Positions 22,615-34,304 of a stretch of DNA of 64,000 nt are shown here, in pieces. The stretch is from assembly GCA_039000515.1 (NCBI GenBank), contig JBCFYV010000570.1:1-64000 (forward strand). The letters are read 5' to 3'. Position 1 is the first letter of the stretch; each line of letters begins with the position of its first letter. Source of the stretch: Timema cristinae. Its lineage: Eukaryota; Arthropoda; Insecta; Phasmatodea; Timematidae. Below the pieces are notes generated by a model. That model was not told the origin of the DNA. It searched no databases and saw only the letters and a list, made by a program, of their open reading frames with translations. Made by a program: the position numbers and the translations under genes.

Positions 22615-24193
22615 TTAGTTATCCTCGCAATCCATTTCGCTATCCTTTAAGAATAAAAATTTGTTGAGGCCCTTTTTAGGCCCTCTTGCCTTTCCCAGTC
22701 TCTCCTGTACCTCTCGCTTCAGGAGAGGCTTCGGCTTATTTTGGGGAGACTGGGGAGTCGGATTCTTGTTCGAAGGCTTTAAGGCCTTAGACGCTTTTTT
22801 TATACAATGTTTTTCGGCGGTCTCTAGCTGGTCCTTCTTCAAGGCACCAGTGGGACTCGCCTTAGCGGCCTCAACTGTTCCGCAACTCGTCCCCACCTCC
22901 GGAAGCCCAGAGGTGGGTGTGAGAGGCTCAACAACGGCCGCCCTTGTTTTATTACCCCGAGGTCGGGGCTCGGATCGGTTCCCCGAGGTGGAGCCGGGGG
23001 GGCTCCCCGAGGTGGATTCGGGTGGGTTAACCGAGGTGGACTCGGGGATGTTCTTAGAGGAGGGCCACGAGGAGAACTCCTAGGTGGCACAGGTGGTGGA
23101 GACAACATCTCCGAAGTTGTCACCTTGGGCACTAATTTCATCGCCACCGTTGCCGGCGCGATTTACTATTTTTTTCTCGAGTAGAGGTCAGTGGCACGGG
23201 TCTCGAAGAAGGCTTTGAAATGTTAACTGCGCAATGGCAGTTGGGGCAATTGATATTCTGGGAAACTATCTGACTGTAAGAGGTCTGAAATACCGGAGCT
23301 TGGCTAGATGCGTATTCTTTGCGTGCTTGGTTGTATGGAATCTTCTTTTCAGTTTGTATCTCAAGCACTTTTTTCTCCACCTTCCATTTCGGACAGGCCC
23401 GAGACCAAGCAGAGTGCGAACCCTTGCAGTTAACGCAGAATTTAGGAGACTCACACGGTGTATCGTGAGCCTCCTGTCCGCAATCCGCACAGGTTGGCTT
23501 ACCACGGCATCGCAGCTTCGTATGCCCAAATTCCTGGCACTGAAAACAGCGCCGAGGGTTAGGGACATACGGCCGGACCCTGAGCACGTGGAAACCCGCT
23601 CGGACCTCCTTTGGAAGGGTTGGAGTCGCAAAGGTAAGGATATAAGTGTCAGTCTTTTTCTCACTGCCGTTCTTTTTCACTACTATGCGGTATACTTCAG
23701 TGACATTCTGAGGGGCTAGCTCCTCACAGATTTCCTCAATGCTCACGCAGTCGAGGTCATAGCAAGTGACCACTCCCTTGCAAACATTGAGGACCTGTGG
23801 GGTTCCACCTTCACCAGTATACGAGACGTATTGCTCAACGGTATTTCTTTAAGAGCCAGTATGTTGCCTGATTGGATGTCGGATGTTGTCTGAATGAGAA
23901 TGGTGCCGTCACGAAGTTTTCTTATAGACACACTTGCCTTGGCTGCGCCATTTATCGCTCTTTCGAGGATAAATGGGCTCACCCGTTTCATGTTCTCACC
24001 TTCGTCCACTCTGAGACATTACCAGGAAGCGGGGCTGGGGCCTCACCACCTCCTGGATTTCTTCTAATTGAGGGCTAGACGGCCTTACCCGTTTCCGCCT
24101 CTTATCAATATTACGGCCCTGTGAGGGGCCGGGCAGTGAGTTGCCAGCAGGGTTTGGCAGTACGATGCCAGCGGCGACAAAATTATCGGCCAT
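22615..24193 (-). pseudogene. I-like ORF1 (Gag-like) with three CCHC knuckles
   Basis: ATG at 24193 (MADNFVAAGIVLPN) follows a 620-base leader. An RRKRVRPSSP basic stretch comes first. A nucleic-acid-binding fold region follows (SIRKLRDGTILIQTTSDIQS; LPKEVRAGFHVLRVRPYVPN). The knuckles are CFQCQEFGHTKLRC, CADCGQEAHDTPC and CVNCKGSHSAWSRAC at about 23560-23390. A CPNCHCAVN box and a proline-rich stretch of repeated PPRG/SPPR units (23095-22930) follow, then a basic C-terminus ending MDCEDN at 22615. Frameshifts near 24020, 23780 and 23145 break it. The protein would package the element RNA. Confidence 0.85.
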
Positions 24194-24689
24194 GCCGTAA
24201 TTGGGGACAACCTACACAGTACTCGGATCGTAGACCCAGGGTGATCCAAGTAAGTACTACCACATATGGCCCTGTTAACTGTCCCGACGAGAGGCCCTAT
24301 GCGACGCTAGACATGACAACCTTCGCATAGTGCATCGCCGAGACAGAGGTTGTCGCAGCAAGTGGGTGTAGGAAAGTGCCAATTTTACGTCCGGGCCCTC
24401 ATGAACGCAACCGATCTTTTCCCAAAGTAGGGTACCCGGTTATTGTCATCCCTAAGGCCCTTCTACTAAGGTATTGCAACCGGCGCACTTTCATTTAGGA
24501 GCTCAAGGCAGTGGTATCCAATAATAAACAGAGAAGAGCCGGGTTAATTGCCAAGGTCGTCAACGGAAAGGCCAAAGGCCTCTGTGCAGGATGAACGGTG
24601 GGGGAAAGGAAGAAATGTAAGGATAGATAAAGCGAAGGGGGAAGAGTGAAAAAAAGGTGGAATGTGAAGGAAGAAGAAAGATGTGAAAG

Positions 24690-24814
24690 GATAGATATAG
24701 GATAGGTTTGTCCCACACGAGGTACGTCCTGCACAGAAGCCTCCCCTTTTAGTCGCCTCTTACGACAAGCAGGGGTTACTGCGGTACTATTCTAAACCCC
24801 GTCCCGCAGGGGGG
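24690..24814 (-). promoter_or_regulatory. Structured 5' end of I-like copy B (potential pseudoknot)
   Basis: On the sense (minus) strand the element starts with a G/C-rich word. CTGCGGGAC (24809-24801) can pair with GTACCGCAG (24787-24779; one mismatch). GGGGTT (24800-24795) can pair with AACCCC (24777-24772), which lies beyond the first helix, so the two helices interlock. TGTCG and CGACTA then form a hairpin inside CCCCT/AGGGG. The same elements occur at 40622-40659 and 43711-43770. Location at the very 5' end suggests an internal promoter or RNA-processing role; that part is inference. Confidence 0.55.
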
Positions 24815-25026
24815 GACGGTTGTACAAAAATGTAACAATATATAGGCACATTGACTAATTAGTGTATAATATTGAGTACAGTGTTTTTACAGTTGTTAAA
24901 AACTTGTCTCAACTGTGAATTTAAAGACGTGTGGAAATAAAACTAAACATATTTGAAGTACATGGAAGTTTTAGTATTTATAACATAGCACCCACACATA
25001 TAACCTTAGAAGGTATAGTGTGTGAT
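24815..25026. other. Right target duplication of copy B and AT-rich spacer
   Basis: 24815-24826 is the second GACGGTTGTACA. The rest is AT-rich, with no gene or shared repeat seen. Confidence 0.6.
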
Positions 25027-25255
25027 GTTTCAAATGGCGCTCAACGTGGAGGCTTTCTAAAGATATGATATATAATAGGTATCTTTATAATTGATGCACA
25101 ACGCGGGGCAGTAAAGTATGTTATCTTTACAACTGGCGCACAACGAGGGGCTCTACATATAAGAAAGTAAAAGATGTCACTTTTACAATTGGCGTACAAC
25201 GTGGGGCAAATACAATAGAAAGGTAAGATGTTATCTTTACAAGTGTAACGGGCTA
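25027..25255 (+). repeat. Degenerate ~55-bp minisatellite built on a primer-binding-site-like word
   Basis: Four imperfect units centred on ATGGCGCTCAACGTGGAGGC (from about 25034), TGATGCACAACGCGGGGC (about 25094), CTGGCGCACAACGAGGGGC (about 25132) and TTGGCGTACAACGTGGGGC (about 25190). Each later unit is preceded by TATCTTTAYAA or a close variant, and a fifth partial unit stops at about 25242. The core resembles the tRNA primer-binding site next to a 5' LTR. Tandem copies of such a site are unusual. The similarity is recalled and no LTR pair was found. Confidence 0.6.
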
Positions 25256-26079
25256 AACTGGCTTAGCCCCGTTAAACCTAGGAATATGAATAATAATTAC
25301 TCCAAGCAAGTCTCTAGGAACTTAATTCCAGCATACTGTGTCTACATACAATATTCTAACACATGTTTATTCTTTTCACATACCAACTGCCTGGACTCTT
25401 CCTCGAGACCACTGGCCCCATCACAAGAGGGGACGGACCGCGCCTCAAAATAATGTTGCACTGCACTCACCAAAGTTTCGAGTTAACTGAAGACGGCTCG
25501 CGGATTGTACGCTCGGCGACTCTTCCTTCTAGAGCTCAATCGAAACGTCCCCTACTCTTCACTTGTGGCCAATACACAAAGCCTTGCGAATCTTACTATA
25601 TATGCTGTTGCAAGCTTGCGATGGGTATACAACAACGAACTCATTGGTACCTACAACACTACAAGGACTACGGCTACAACTATCACCAATAGTCTGAACT
25701 ACGGACGTCCTGCACCGAGAGGAGAAAGTACTCGACGATGATCACGTTGGTTGCTATGTCGGATCGAGAATCCCACTTTCTCTGTAACACCCAATGAATA
25801 CTGTCTTAATATCATCATAGTGTATAAGAGTTGAGATAATAAAAGTTAGTGCAATTAGATCATTCAGTGCCCAGCATCTACAGTCAGAGTTGACTGCTGT
25901 GTAAATACGTTTTACCTTACCTAACCACCTGAAGGTACATGAACTTGAGGGTCTAATTATAGAGGTAAGCAGCGATTTGACCCGAGAGCTTCTCCAGAAG
26001 ACATATTCTGCGTTGGAGAGTCACTTGGTTTACGTACAGCAGGGGAGAAGACTGTTAACCCACTATCCGGTCAACTCAG
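25256..26079. other. Unassigned; possible solo-LTR-like sequence
   Basis: Starts with a near-perfect hairpin (TAACGGGCTAA / TTAGCCCCGTTA, about 25245-25276). Composition is more balanced than in the flanks. Short plus-strand open frames at 25363-25741 show no recognisable domain. A TGT... start and an AATAAAA near 25840 would fit an LTR, but I found no second copy or clear CA end. 25860-26079 may hold the diverged N-terminal part of the virus-like ORF that follows. Confidence 0.3.
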
Positions 26080-26932
26080 ACATTCAGTCGGAGTCTCCCT
26101 CAAAATTGCTACAACTAGAATTGACGGATTTGCTCTTGATCCTCTTGCAACGAACCTGGCAGTAGATCTAGCTCAAAAGCGCAACCGATTGCCGTGGCAT
26201 TCCGGTTGCCCACTTAGCCCGGTGGATAGACCCTCTCCCCTCTTGGTTTATGTTTTAAACCAGGATCTAACATCCCAAAAAGTAAAAGGAGTTGTCTTGG
26301 CTAAGATCCTCTTCCCGTACTTTGCACCTGATCAAGATGAGGTAGAGAACAAAGACATCCTCTCAACACTGATAGGGATATTATGCAATTTCTTGCTGTC
26401 CTCCTCAGTTGTCCAAACAAATGAGCTGGCATCAGCGGTCCACGCGGCTGCCTTCTCACTCAGATGGCACAGAATTGATACAAAGGGAAGAAGTCAAAGA
26501 CATGCTGACGGATCCGGAAGTGATGCGGTTTTTGGAAAGATTTCCTGATGGAGGGAGGGAATTTTTAGGATGTAGAGACCAGCAGGCAGTCATAATCGGG
26601 CTCATACTACTAACTCCGGGAAAGAACATCAACAACGAGGGGTTTCAAGGGTGGGTGACAAATCGGCTAAGAGCTTTTCCTGGTTCAGTGGGGATCTCTG
26701 AACACGATTCAATATGGGCAGTGGATCAACACCCGGCAATGAAATTGATGGCACAATCCCAAGGCATATTGACATCCTCTTTCCACCTTAGACGCCACAT
26801 ATTTAAAACACGTCTCTCAGCCGCAAAAAATCCAGAACGTGTTGCTAACATCTTTCTTGAGCTGATAAATTTATTGCAGGGCACTGAGATGCTGCACATT
26901 ATCCTTATCGACACCTTTATTTTTGACAAATA
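26080..26932 (+). pseudogene. Endogenous virus-like element: nucleoprotein-like ORF of a negative-strand RNA virus (probable)
   Basis: About 270 codons in two main frames, with a frame change near 26480. The first part carries a helical hydrophobic stretch followed by a segment rich in Ala/His/Trp (about 26430-26470). The second part has a Cys-Arg-Asp-Gln-Gln motif near 26570, a Gly-Lys-Asn-Ile-Asn turn near 26625, and a conserved-looking helical block up to about 26880. This reads like the core of mononegavirus (Artoviridae/Nyamiviridae-like) nucleoproteins, which are often endogenised in arthropods. I recall the pattern and have not searched it. It lacks envelope or polymerase sequence and is an inert broken copy. 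Its last frame runs on without a stop into a piggyBac fragment. Confidence 0.45.
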
Positions 26933-27535
26933 TATCTCTGTAAAGCAGTTTGTTCCGGGAAAACCAACGCCCTGGGGCATCAAAATGTACATACTGTGTG
27001 GCAAAAGTGGTCTAGCATATGACTTTCTGCTATACCAGGGAGCAACAACTGAGTTCAAAGAGCCTTTATTGAAGTCATTTAGACAAGGTCCAACAGTAGT
27101 TCTGCAGCTGGCTCAAAGAATGAGTGTAGAAAAAGGATAAAAGCTGTTCTTTGATAACTTCTTTTCACCATACAAGTTGTTTCAAGCACTAAAACAAGAC
27201 AACATTTGTGTTGCTGGAACTGTTGGGGTTAACCAGTTTGCTAATCCTCCTCTTATTCCAGACAAAGGCTTTGAAAAAAGAATTAGGATATTCAGAGGAA
27301 ATCTGCAGCACTGATGATGTAACTCTAGTAAAATGGGTTGACAACAAAACAGTTGTTTTGGATTCAAATTTTGTTGGAAAAGGAAGCATTGACAGAGTTG
27401 AGCGATGGGATAAGAAGAAGAAAAATTATGTATGAATTAATCGACCAGAGGTTGTAAAACTTTATAACCATTCTATGGGTGGTGTTGACCTCTTCGACCA
27501 GTTAATTAGCTACTACCGTACTACCATTTTTACTA
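26933..27535 (+). pseudogene. piggyBac transposase fragment (C-terminal half of the DDE domain)
   Basis: It begins at about YISVKQFVPGKPTPWGIKMY, then LCGKSGLAYDFLLYQG, both hallmarks of the DDE_Tnp_1_7 domain. After a stop at 27140 the frame continues as LFFDNFFS-like (DNFFSPYKLFQALKQDN), carrying the second catalytic Asp region, then KWVDNKTVVLDSNFVG near 27335 and MGGVDLFDQLISYYRT near 27480. The N-terminus, the first catalytic Asp, the C-terminal Cys-rich finger and terminal repeats are all missing. Frameshifts lie near 27140, 27290 and 27435. The upstream boundary is a direct in-frame join to the virus-like segment. Confidence 0.85.
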
Positions 27536-28719
27536 AGGCTCCAATAACATAAAACTATTGTTCTTATTTTCTATTATTATAATATATATATTATATAATA
27601 TATATAAAATATTATATAATTTGCAATATGAGGTGTGTAGGGTGTTTTTAACATGTACTACTTTTTCATCAAAATGTCCTACTTTTCCTACCTTTTGACA
27701 ACCTAAATATGCTATGAGGCCTGACATTTCCAATGATGACAAAATTAATATTGTAAAATTATTCTATGTAATTTTTTTTAAATAAAGAAAACGCACCTAA
27801 TTCATTCGATAGCGTTTAGCCATGTAGTTTAACATTGGGAAGGGGGGGGGGAGGCTTCAATTTGATTTCTTGTGTAGAATACCCGTACGCATCAACCGTT
27901 TACAAATAGAACCATTTCCTTTTTAACATAACAAGCCTAGTTCTTTTAAATTACTAAGTATGGTTTTATTAAAAACACTTTGTCCAACTTATAATGAAAC
28001 AGCCTAATTAGATTGTCACACATTTCGATAAAACTTGGAAAAGTTGTCTCAATAATTGCATCAAGAGATATTTTGGTACGTGATATTTGTTTCATCAACA
28101 ATATTTGGTTTATAACTTACTATCTCAACCAAGCTTAACCTAACCTTTGTGTGAATAAATAAAATGTCTGATAAACTACTGTTTATATATTTTTTATCAG
28201 AGGGAATTGAAGGATCAAGATAGCCTAATAGGCCTAAAATAAGAATCTATATGACCCTGCTTCAAAATAGTGTTTTTGAATATGCATACAGTATTTTAGT
28301 ATGCCTAAATAATGTATTTAAGTATCCTGTAATTTAATGAAAAATATTTTGTTGATGCTTTAAAGGTTTTAGGTTTTTTTTGCTTGTTTGTGTGGGATAG
28401 TTTATAATATAATAAAAATACTAGGCCTAACTAGTCCATTGTGTACTAAAATATTTCTGGTGCCATGTTGTGACATTGATTTGAATATCAAATTCTATAT
28501 ATTCTTCTGGTAATATGGTGAGTTTCTTAAAAAAAAATTAATTAAACAATATATAAATTATTTTACGATACAAAGTTTGTCATCAATGGATTTTTTTTAT
28601 AAAGATGGTTAAAAATATAAATTTATCACTATATGACATAAAAAAAGTAAATAATCTCTCCCTCAGCGCACACTGTTCCCAAAATGAATTAGATTTTTTT
28701 TTTAAACATTCAGGAAAAA
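27536..28719. other. AT-rich spacer with an AT palindrome
   Basis: 27571-27620 is a long imperfect ATAT/TATATT palindrome able to extrude a hairpin. A run of nine or ten G lies at about 27841. The rest is AT-rich, with TAGGCCTA words at 28229 and 28422, and no gene is recognised. Confidence 0.55.
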
Positions 28720-28823
28720 CCACCATCAGTTCACGCAACCAAGATTTGAACCTCAATTTCACTGTCCTTGGCAGTCCAGCTCAACACGAGACCAACATGT
28801 TAGTTGACTACGCCACCGAGGCG
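28720..28823 (-). mobile_element. tRNA-like SINE head (fragment)
   Basis: On the minus strand GCCTCGGTGGCGTAGTCAAC opens at about 28823, with an A-box-like TGGCGTAGTCA (28815-28805) and a B-box GGTTCAAATC (28752-28743), about 60 bases apart. Read on the plus strand it gives a short open frame typical of exonised SINEs. A poly-T stretch at 28694-28702 could be its A-tail. No duplication was found. Distinct head from the SINEs at 1831 and 41519. Confidence 0.45.
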
Positions 28824-28856
28824 GGTTAAGATATAATACCCTAGTAAACTAAAAGT

Positions 28857-30282
28857 TAGGCCTATTTGTAATCTTAATTTAATTTCAGACTTGGTCGGAC
28901 CTCAAAGTAGAGACAAATAAAAAGGCGGGATTATAAACGATGCTACAAGGAGGACTGGAGGAGGTCCACCCCCTGATGAAAATCTAACCGAAATACAAAA
29001 AAGAATTGTGGGGCTACTTGGTCAGGTACCAATTGAAGGAATTGAGTCGGCACTAGAAGTCGGTGTAAGTTTTTAGTTCAAAAGATTTCACTTTTGCAAA
29101 TATATTAAAAAATATATCAATTTGATTTAGAGAGAAAGGAACTATATTTTAGGCAGTAATACAAGTTACTATCATAAGTCAAGAAGTAACTTTTGATAGA
29201 TATCATCAATACATATAAAATAATACTTGTGATGTATTAAAATGTTATCAATGTTTACTGCAAAAAGATATTTTCATTTCATAAAAATTTCTTCTTATCA
29301 AGTTACAATTTACATCAGTTTAATATTAGAAGACCAGACTTTACCAATGGATAATTAGTATATATATTTTTTATAAACAATAACTGGGATATACTTGTAA
29401 TTTGGAATTTTTTTATAAGCAAAACATAGGTTTTATTATCATTGATAACATAAATGTTCTATGTTAAATTACATTTTATCTAATTTTCTATAAATACAAC
29501 AGTAAAAATATAGGACATTTAGGAATAAACTAATCAAGAACACTAAACTATGAGGAATCTTATTTTAAACATTAAATGCTCTATATGATGTGAGTGTGCA
29601 GGATTTTGTTTGAGATTCTAGTACACTATTATATGTATTATTCACATAACCTAACATTTATTTTTTAATTTTACTTCACAACTTGTGAATAGTATTTAAG
29701 AAATGGCAGAGCCGGCTAACCCACCAAATGTTGACCCATTTGCGTATGGGCTCATATTTGAGGATGAAGTCGAAGCAGAATTGGTGGGAGGCAACTGAGA
29801 GTGTTCCGATTCCAAAAAGAAAGTACAGTAATGAAGGTAGTAATAATTATTTACACTAAGAGCTCTGATAAATTGAAAAGCAAGTACTTGAAAGACCTTT
29901 AGACGAATGTTAATATTTTCCTTCCACTAAGCTTGGATGAACTCTAATTATATTTCTAAAAGTCTTATTGATTTAATTTCTTATTGTACAGTTTAATCTG
30001 CTTTGGCTTGAGTGTTTCTTGTGTGCCCTTGTATTTAGGTTAAAAAAAATTGCCTTAGACTTTCTTAGATGCTGTAGTTTTTCGCCTCAGAACTTTACAT
30101 ACTAAATAATCGTTATGTTTCAACAGGTAGTCATTCTTCGGGCAAAAGAGCTCGTCTATCAAAACTTCAAATAGTGGAGGCCTTAGTTGAAGTTGAAGGC
30201 AATAAGACCGTAGCTCTGAATAAGATTGGAGATAATTTAGGGAAAATTGCAGATGCATTATTAAGATTTTCAAATAAGTAAA
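28857..30282 (+). pseudogene. Myb/SANT-like transposon-associated gene, at least three exons
   Basis: Exon 1 begins after TTTCAG at about 28889 (TWSDLKVETNKKAG, the end of a Myb/SANT-like domain). After a one-base frame change it continues NDATRRTGGGPPPDEN and IVGLLGQVPIEGIESALEVG to a donor near 29066. Exon 2 (about 29730-29839) reads KQNWWEATESVPIPKRKYSN and ends before GTAGTA. Exon 3 (about 30127-30282) reads KRARLSKLQIVEALVEVEGN and ends KIADALLRFSNK, stop at 30280-30282. The first half of the Myb domain was not found upstream. Like the gene at 2340-3364 it carries the TGGG signature of Myb_DNA-bind_5 proteins. It may be an accessory gene of a lost Harbinger-type element. Confidence 0.55.
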
Positions 30283-32570
30283 GATTAAGTTATAAATGCT
30301 CTATCTTTGGCCAGCAGTTTGCACACTATGTATGTCTTCTAGCTATTTTAATATTTAGTAAATGTATGTGTCTTTTAGCAGTAAAAAGACTTTTGAAAAT
30401 TCAATCATAAAAACAGCCCTATTATTTTCTGCAGCGATGTCACTATATCTATTTTATTCGATTCTCTAACATTTCCTATTTATTTCATTATTTTTCTGAA
30501 CTCTTACATTAACAACTTTATGACACTTCATAGGATGGAAAAAAAAAGTATTTTCACCCTAATAGTGTCATTAATTGAACCAAAACTTTAAGCAATTAAC
30601 AGGTAATAAGCTATTACTACTCATTCTGGATTTTTTTTCCGTTTTGCTTAGTTGTCAGTACTTTCACCGAGATCTAAGAATTGTATATATCGAGAATCGT
30701 AAATATTAAGATCGATTATCAATGCTTTCGATACCAATAGTAACAAAGTTTTACATTCCTAATTTTCTGTTAAATCTTTATTAAGTAATTCTTGTTCTAT
30801 ACATTCAGCAACATAGTCTTCATAAAGCTTATTAAATGTTTTGTTTATCGATGTAACTATTCTTCGTACTATATACATGTTTTAGAATATTTTTTCTAGT
30901 GAATCTGCATATCTTGAATACAATAATTTTTTATGCCGTTTATTTTATTTCCTTATTCTTGACAGGAGGTAACTTTAGCAAACACCTGACCAGTGGTGAC
31001 AAATTTGTTGGGGGATAAAGGGTAGAGCAGGGGGAGGATCAAGATGCAAGGCACCCTATAAATACTTTTCCTCTGGATTTATTTCATTATACCCAAAATA
31101 TTAAGAAACACAAATTAACAGGTTGATTGTTCAGATTTACACATTAACATAAATGGTATATTACATTTAGTTTACTGAAAATTGAATGTCAATCAATAAA
31201 ATAAATAGCTTACACTAGAAAAAACCATCCTTATATTGAATTATGATTATAATCTTGGAAAACTTAAATTGCAGTTTCAAATCATCTACACATTTCACCA
31301 AAGTTAGGTGATACCACACTATTTACCATAAGAGACAAAAAAAACTACACAAAAAAAGGGTTTATGTACAACAGACCAATTTATCTGCCAATATAAACAA
31401 TGTTTATTAGTCAAGAAAGGTATTAAGATATAAAACAATGTAAAGAGGTTTTCCCTAAAGAGATAATAATACACAATATAGTTAAGTACAAAAAACTTTG
31501 TAAAAGGCTTTCCTTTCTTAATTATGAAATTGGTGATATAATAATATAAGTTAACTTTAGTATGATGAAAATTCTAAAGCCTGCAAGTATATTTAAAATA
31601 ATTTACAAATCAAAGAACTAAATAAGAAGTCAAATAAATATAATGCATGCTATATACAACCTTAAAATTAACAACCGTTTCAAGTCTGTGGCCAAGTCAG
31701 TTTAGTAAAATGCCTCCATCGTCCTCATCCTGCCACTATTCTTCCCCCTTAAATTTATTTCATTCTTTCACTTTGATACTTTGTTATTTGCTCCTCCCAT
31801 CTATTTCTTGGCTTCTCTTGCATGTTTTCCCCTAAATATTTAATTCATTTTTGAAAATAAAATCTTTTAAAAATGTTCAAATATATTTTTGCAACTAACC
31901 TATGAAAATGGAACAGAGTTCTAATACTATATACAAATATTAGGCTTGTTTGGAACGAGGCGTGTCCAGAGCACAAAACAGTGTTCATATAAATAAAACT
32001 AAGTGAGAAAGGGCACATATTCATTCAGTTCGATTGGTTCTCGATGGGTTCAAATCATATCTATGTTTGTAGACAGATAAAATAAAGTAAACACATTTAA
32101 AAAAATTCTGCATCAAAAAGTTCATATATTTGTAGCGTGTCAATCACACAGAGTGAACAGCTACAATTAAAAATCAATATTTTTATAATTTATGCAAGAA
32201 AGAGACTATGTTAATTGAATCTACCGTGAAGTTTATTTTCTCTGCCGTGTTGCAATCTAATAAAATTACGTATCTCCATACATTCAAACACGTGGTTGGT
32301 ACAAAATATCGTCCTTTTATAAATACTGTACTAGATATCAAAGAAGGGGATTAATATTATCGTATTTATGAATAAAATAACTTAACGCATACCTGTTCCC
32401 GTTGGATGGAGCCGGATAAAATTATATACATTTGCCATGCTGTCTTCGAGAAAATGTAATAAATAACATCTATATCACAAATTCTCGTTAAAATAATATC
32501 TGATCCTAAATAATATAATGAAAACAGATATATTTAAATAAAATATGCTCTTGTTTCTACTCACCGTATT
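30283..32570. other. AT-rich spacer, nothing recognised
   Basis: Roughly 2.3 kb dominated by A/T runs. A GC-richer patch (about 30960-31045) has no believable frame. No shared repeat, TIR or exon pattern could be supported. Confidence 0.5.
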
Positions 32571-34304
32571 AAGATGTCCTCAGATTCTCTGGGCAGGATG
32601 GTTAGGAGGAAACAGTCAAAGAACAACAGCATGGCAGCTTCAAAAATACGTATGTTCACTTACACCTCACACACGCCAAGAAATCTAGGATGGACTCAAC
32701 CTCGAGACCCCTGCTGCCAGAGTTGCCTAGCGGTGTGTCTACGAACCTTACCTTTACCTCACCCCGCAAGCTGTTCACCCTCATTTGTTTCCCTTTCACC
32801 TTGCCTTCATCCTTCTCCTTCTATATATTTCTGAGTTTATCACCTTTTTCTTTGCTCCATTCGCATCAGATTTTGAACTATATATATAAAGACCACCAGT
32901 CAGATCCACATTACAGACCCATTCTACAGCGCCGAGCATCGAAGAAGGAAACTCTGCACCGTCTGTAACGAAGAAGAGCGACATCCATGGAGCTTGGGTC
33001 GTCAGATCCACCACCTCGCTGGCTAGGACGCCATGTCTAGGGTATTTAAGTATCCTGCTGCCGTCGTCAAGTCCTTAAGACTTGGGTCTAGTTTTTGTTT
33101 TAAAACAAACTAGACAAAGTAGTTTTAGATTTAAATTCTATATTTATTTGAGAAGAAGTTTGTTTTGTTTTAAAATGATGTCTAATGGATAGCTAATCCG
33201 GGAAAGTTTTGGTTAATTTCAAGATGGGGATATTTTAGTTGATTCTTTAAATATTGTGTCTTGTAGTCTGAAAGACAAATCCGGTTCTAGTGACTTAGTA
33301 AGTCAAGTCCTGGCCGCTTTGTATGTATCCTTTTAATGATGTATTTACATTATGAGCCTCTGGCTTAGAAAGTTTTAATGTCCTAGTTTTTGACTTATAA
33401 AAATACTTCCACAAGTTCCATTAATCTTTTTGAATCAAAGTTCTTCATGACGTCTTGTACGTCGTGACCATCAGTTCAAGTTATGAACGGCTACTTCCAG
33501 GTTGTCGGTTTAATTCTTATTACTGTTCAATTGATAGATACCAATGTTTTGGGCTGGCCAAGTAGTTATGCTTCACGTACTGTATTAGTTTGGTTGCACA
33601 ACCCAGGGAACTGCTCTAAGAGTCATAGTGGGGTTCGCGCAAATAATACCCTTTTTCTTTGCCTTTTAATTGACTCCCATCATTTGAGTTGGTCTCAATG
33701 CACTTGCTATTAAAACTTTATGTACTATCGAAGGCTCCGGTAGTACCAAAGGGGAATATGACCGGCCATAGTACCCTATTGTTGACACTGTTTTATAGCC
33801 TTCTACTGCTGTTTAAAGAAACAGATTTTCCTGATTATTCTAAATGTTTAATGGATATTATTATGAAAGCCTAATCAAGCAAAACTGTTTAAGTTTCATG
33901 CATATCTTGTTCACTATCCCTGTTAGTAATTATATTATTACTCTCCCTTTTTAGAAATACTTCTACCTGGGTCGGGCGACTGCACTGCCCTTGTACCCAC
34001 TGTCAATACTTCTCTATTCTCAAGCCTAATTGTTAAATCAACCTCAAATGTATCACTTTCAATATCATTGTAAATCTTCATATCTTTAATATCTTTTATT
34101 GTTTAATAAATCTATCTATTGTTTAATCTTTATTCTTTACTATTAAAATTATGTAACCCTAGTAGAGTTAAGACCTTACATATTCAATTGAAGTTCACTT
34201 TGAATTGAAGCTAGTAAAGCTTTTTAAATAAATGGTACAACACATTTGTACAATAGTCTCAATAATCCAACCTAAGCGAGACCGACAGGTGATCAGATTA
34301 TTGA
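32571..34304. other. Unassigned spacer with a few short open frames
   Basis: 32574-33040 is more GC-rich with pyrimidine tracts and no recognised domain. A plus-strand frame at 33483-33713 opens with a hydrophobic leader (GYFQVVGLILITVQ) like a signal peptide, but the remainder shows no family, and the frame could be chance. 33960-34300 is AT-rich. The right edge is the (ATT)n tail of I-like copy C. Confidence 0.35.

Larger units (their letters stand above)
18511..24814 (-). mobile_element. I-like non-LTR retrotransposon, copy B (full length, 6.3 kb)
   Basis: Minus-strand element flanked by a perfect 12-bp duplication (18499-18510, 24815-24826). In sense order: structured 5' end (24814-24700), ORF1 (24193-22615), ORF2 (22597-18907), a short 3' UTR and an (AAT)n tail at 18533-18511. 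RNase H in ORF2, three CCHC knuckles in ORF1 and the trinucleotide tail place it in the I superfamily. I cannot say which named family. Several frameshifts make it inactive, but both ends and the duplication are preserved. Confidence 0.9.

Noticed and set aside
25363..25741. Possible coding region next to the minisatellite
   Set aside because: Two overlapping frames of similar length, neither with a domain; more likely LTR-like non-coding sequence.
32574..33014. Candidate exon pair around 32580 and 32960
   Set aside because: Splice-like sites exist on both strands, but no translation is recognisable and frames do not join.
33483..33713. Short ORF with signal-peptide-like start
   Set aside because: Only the first 20 residues look protein-like; no family, no splice support, no repeat of the pattern.
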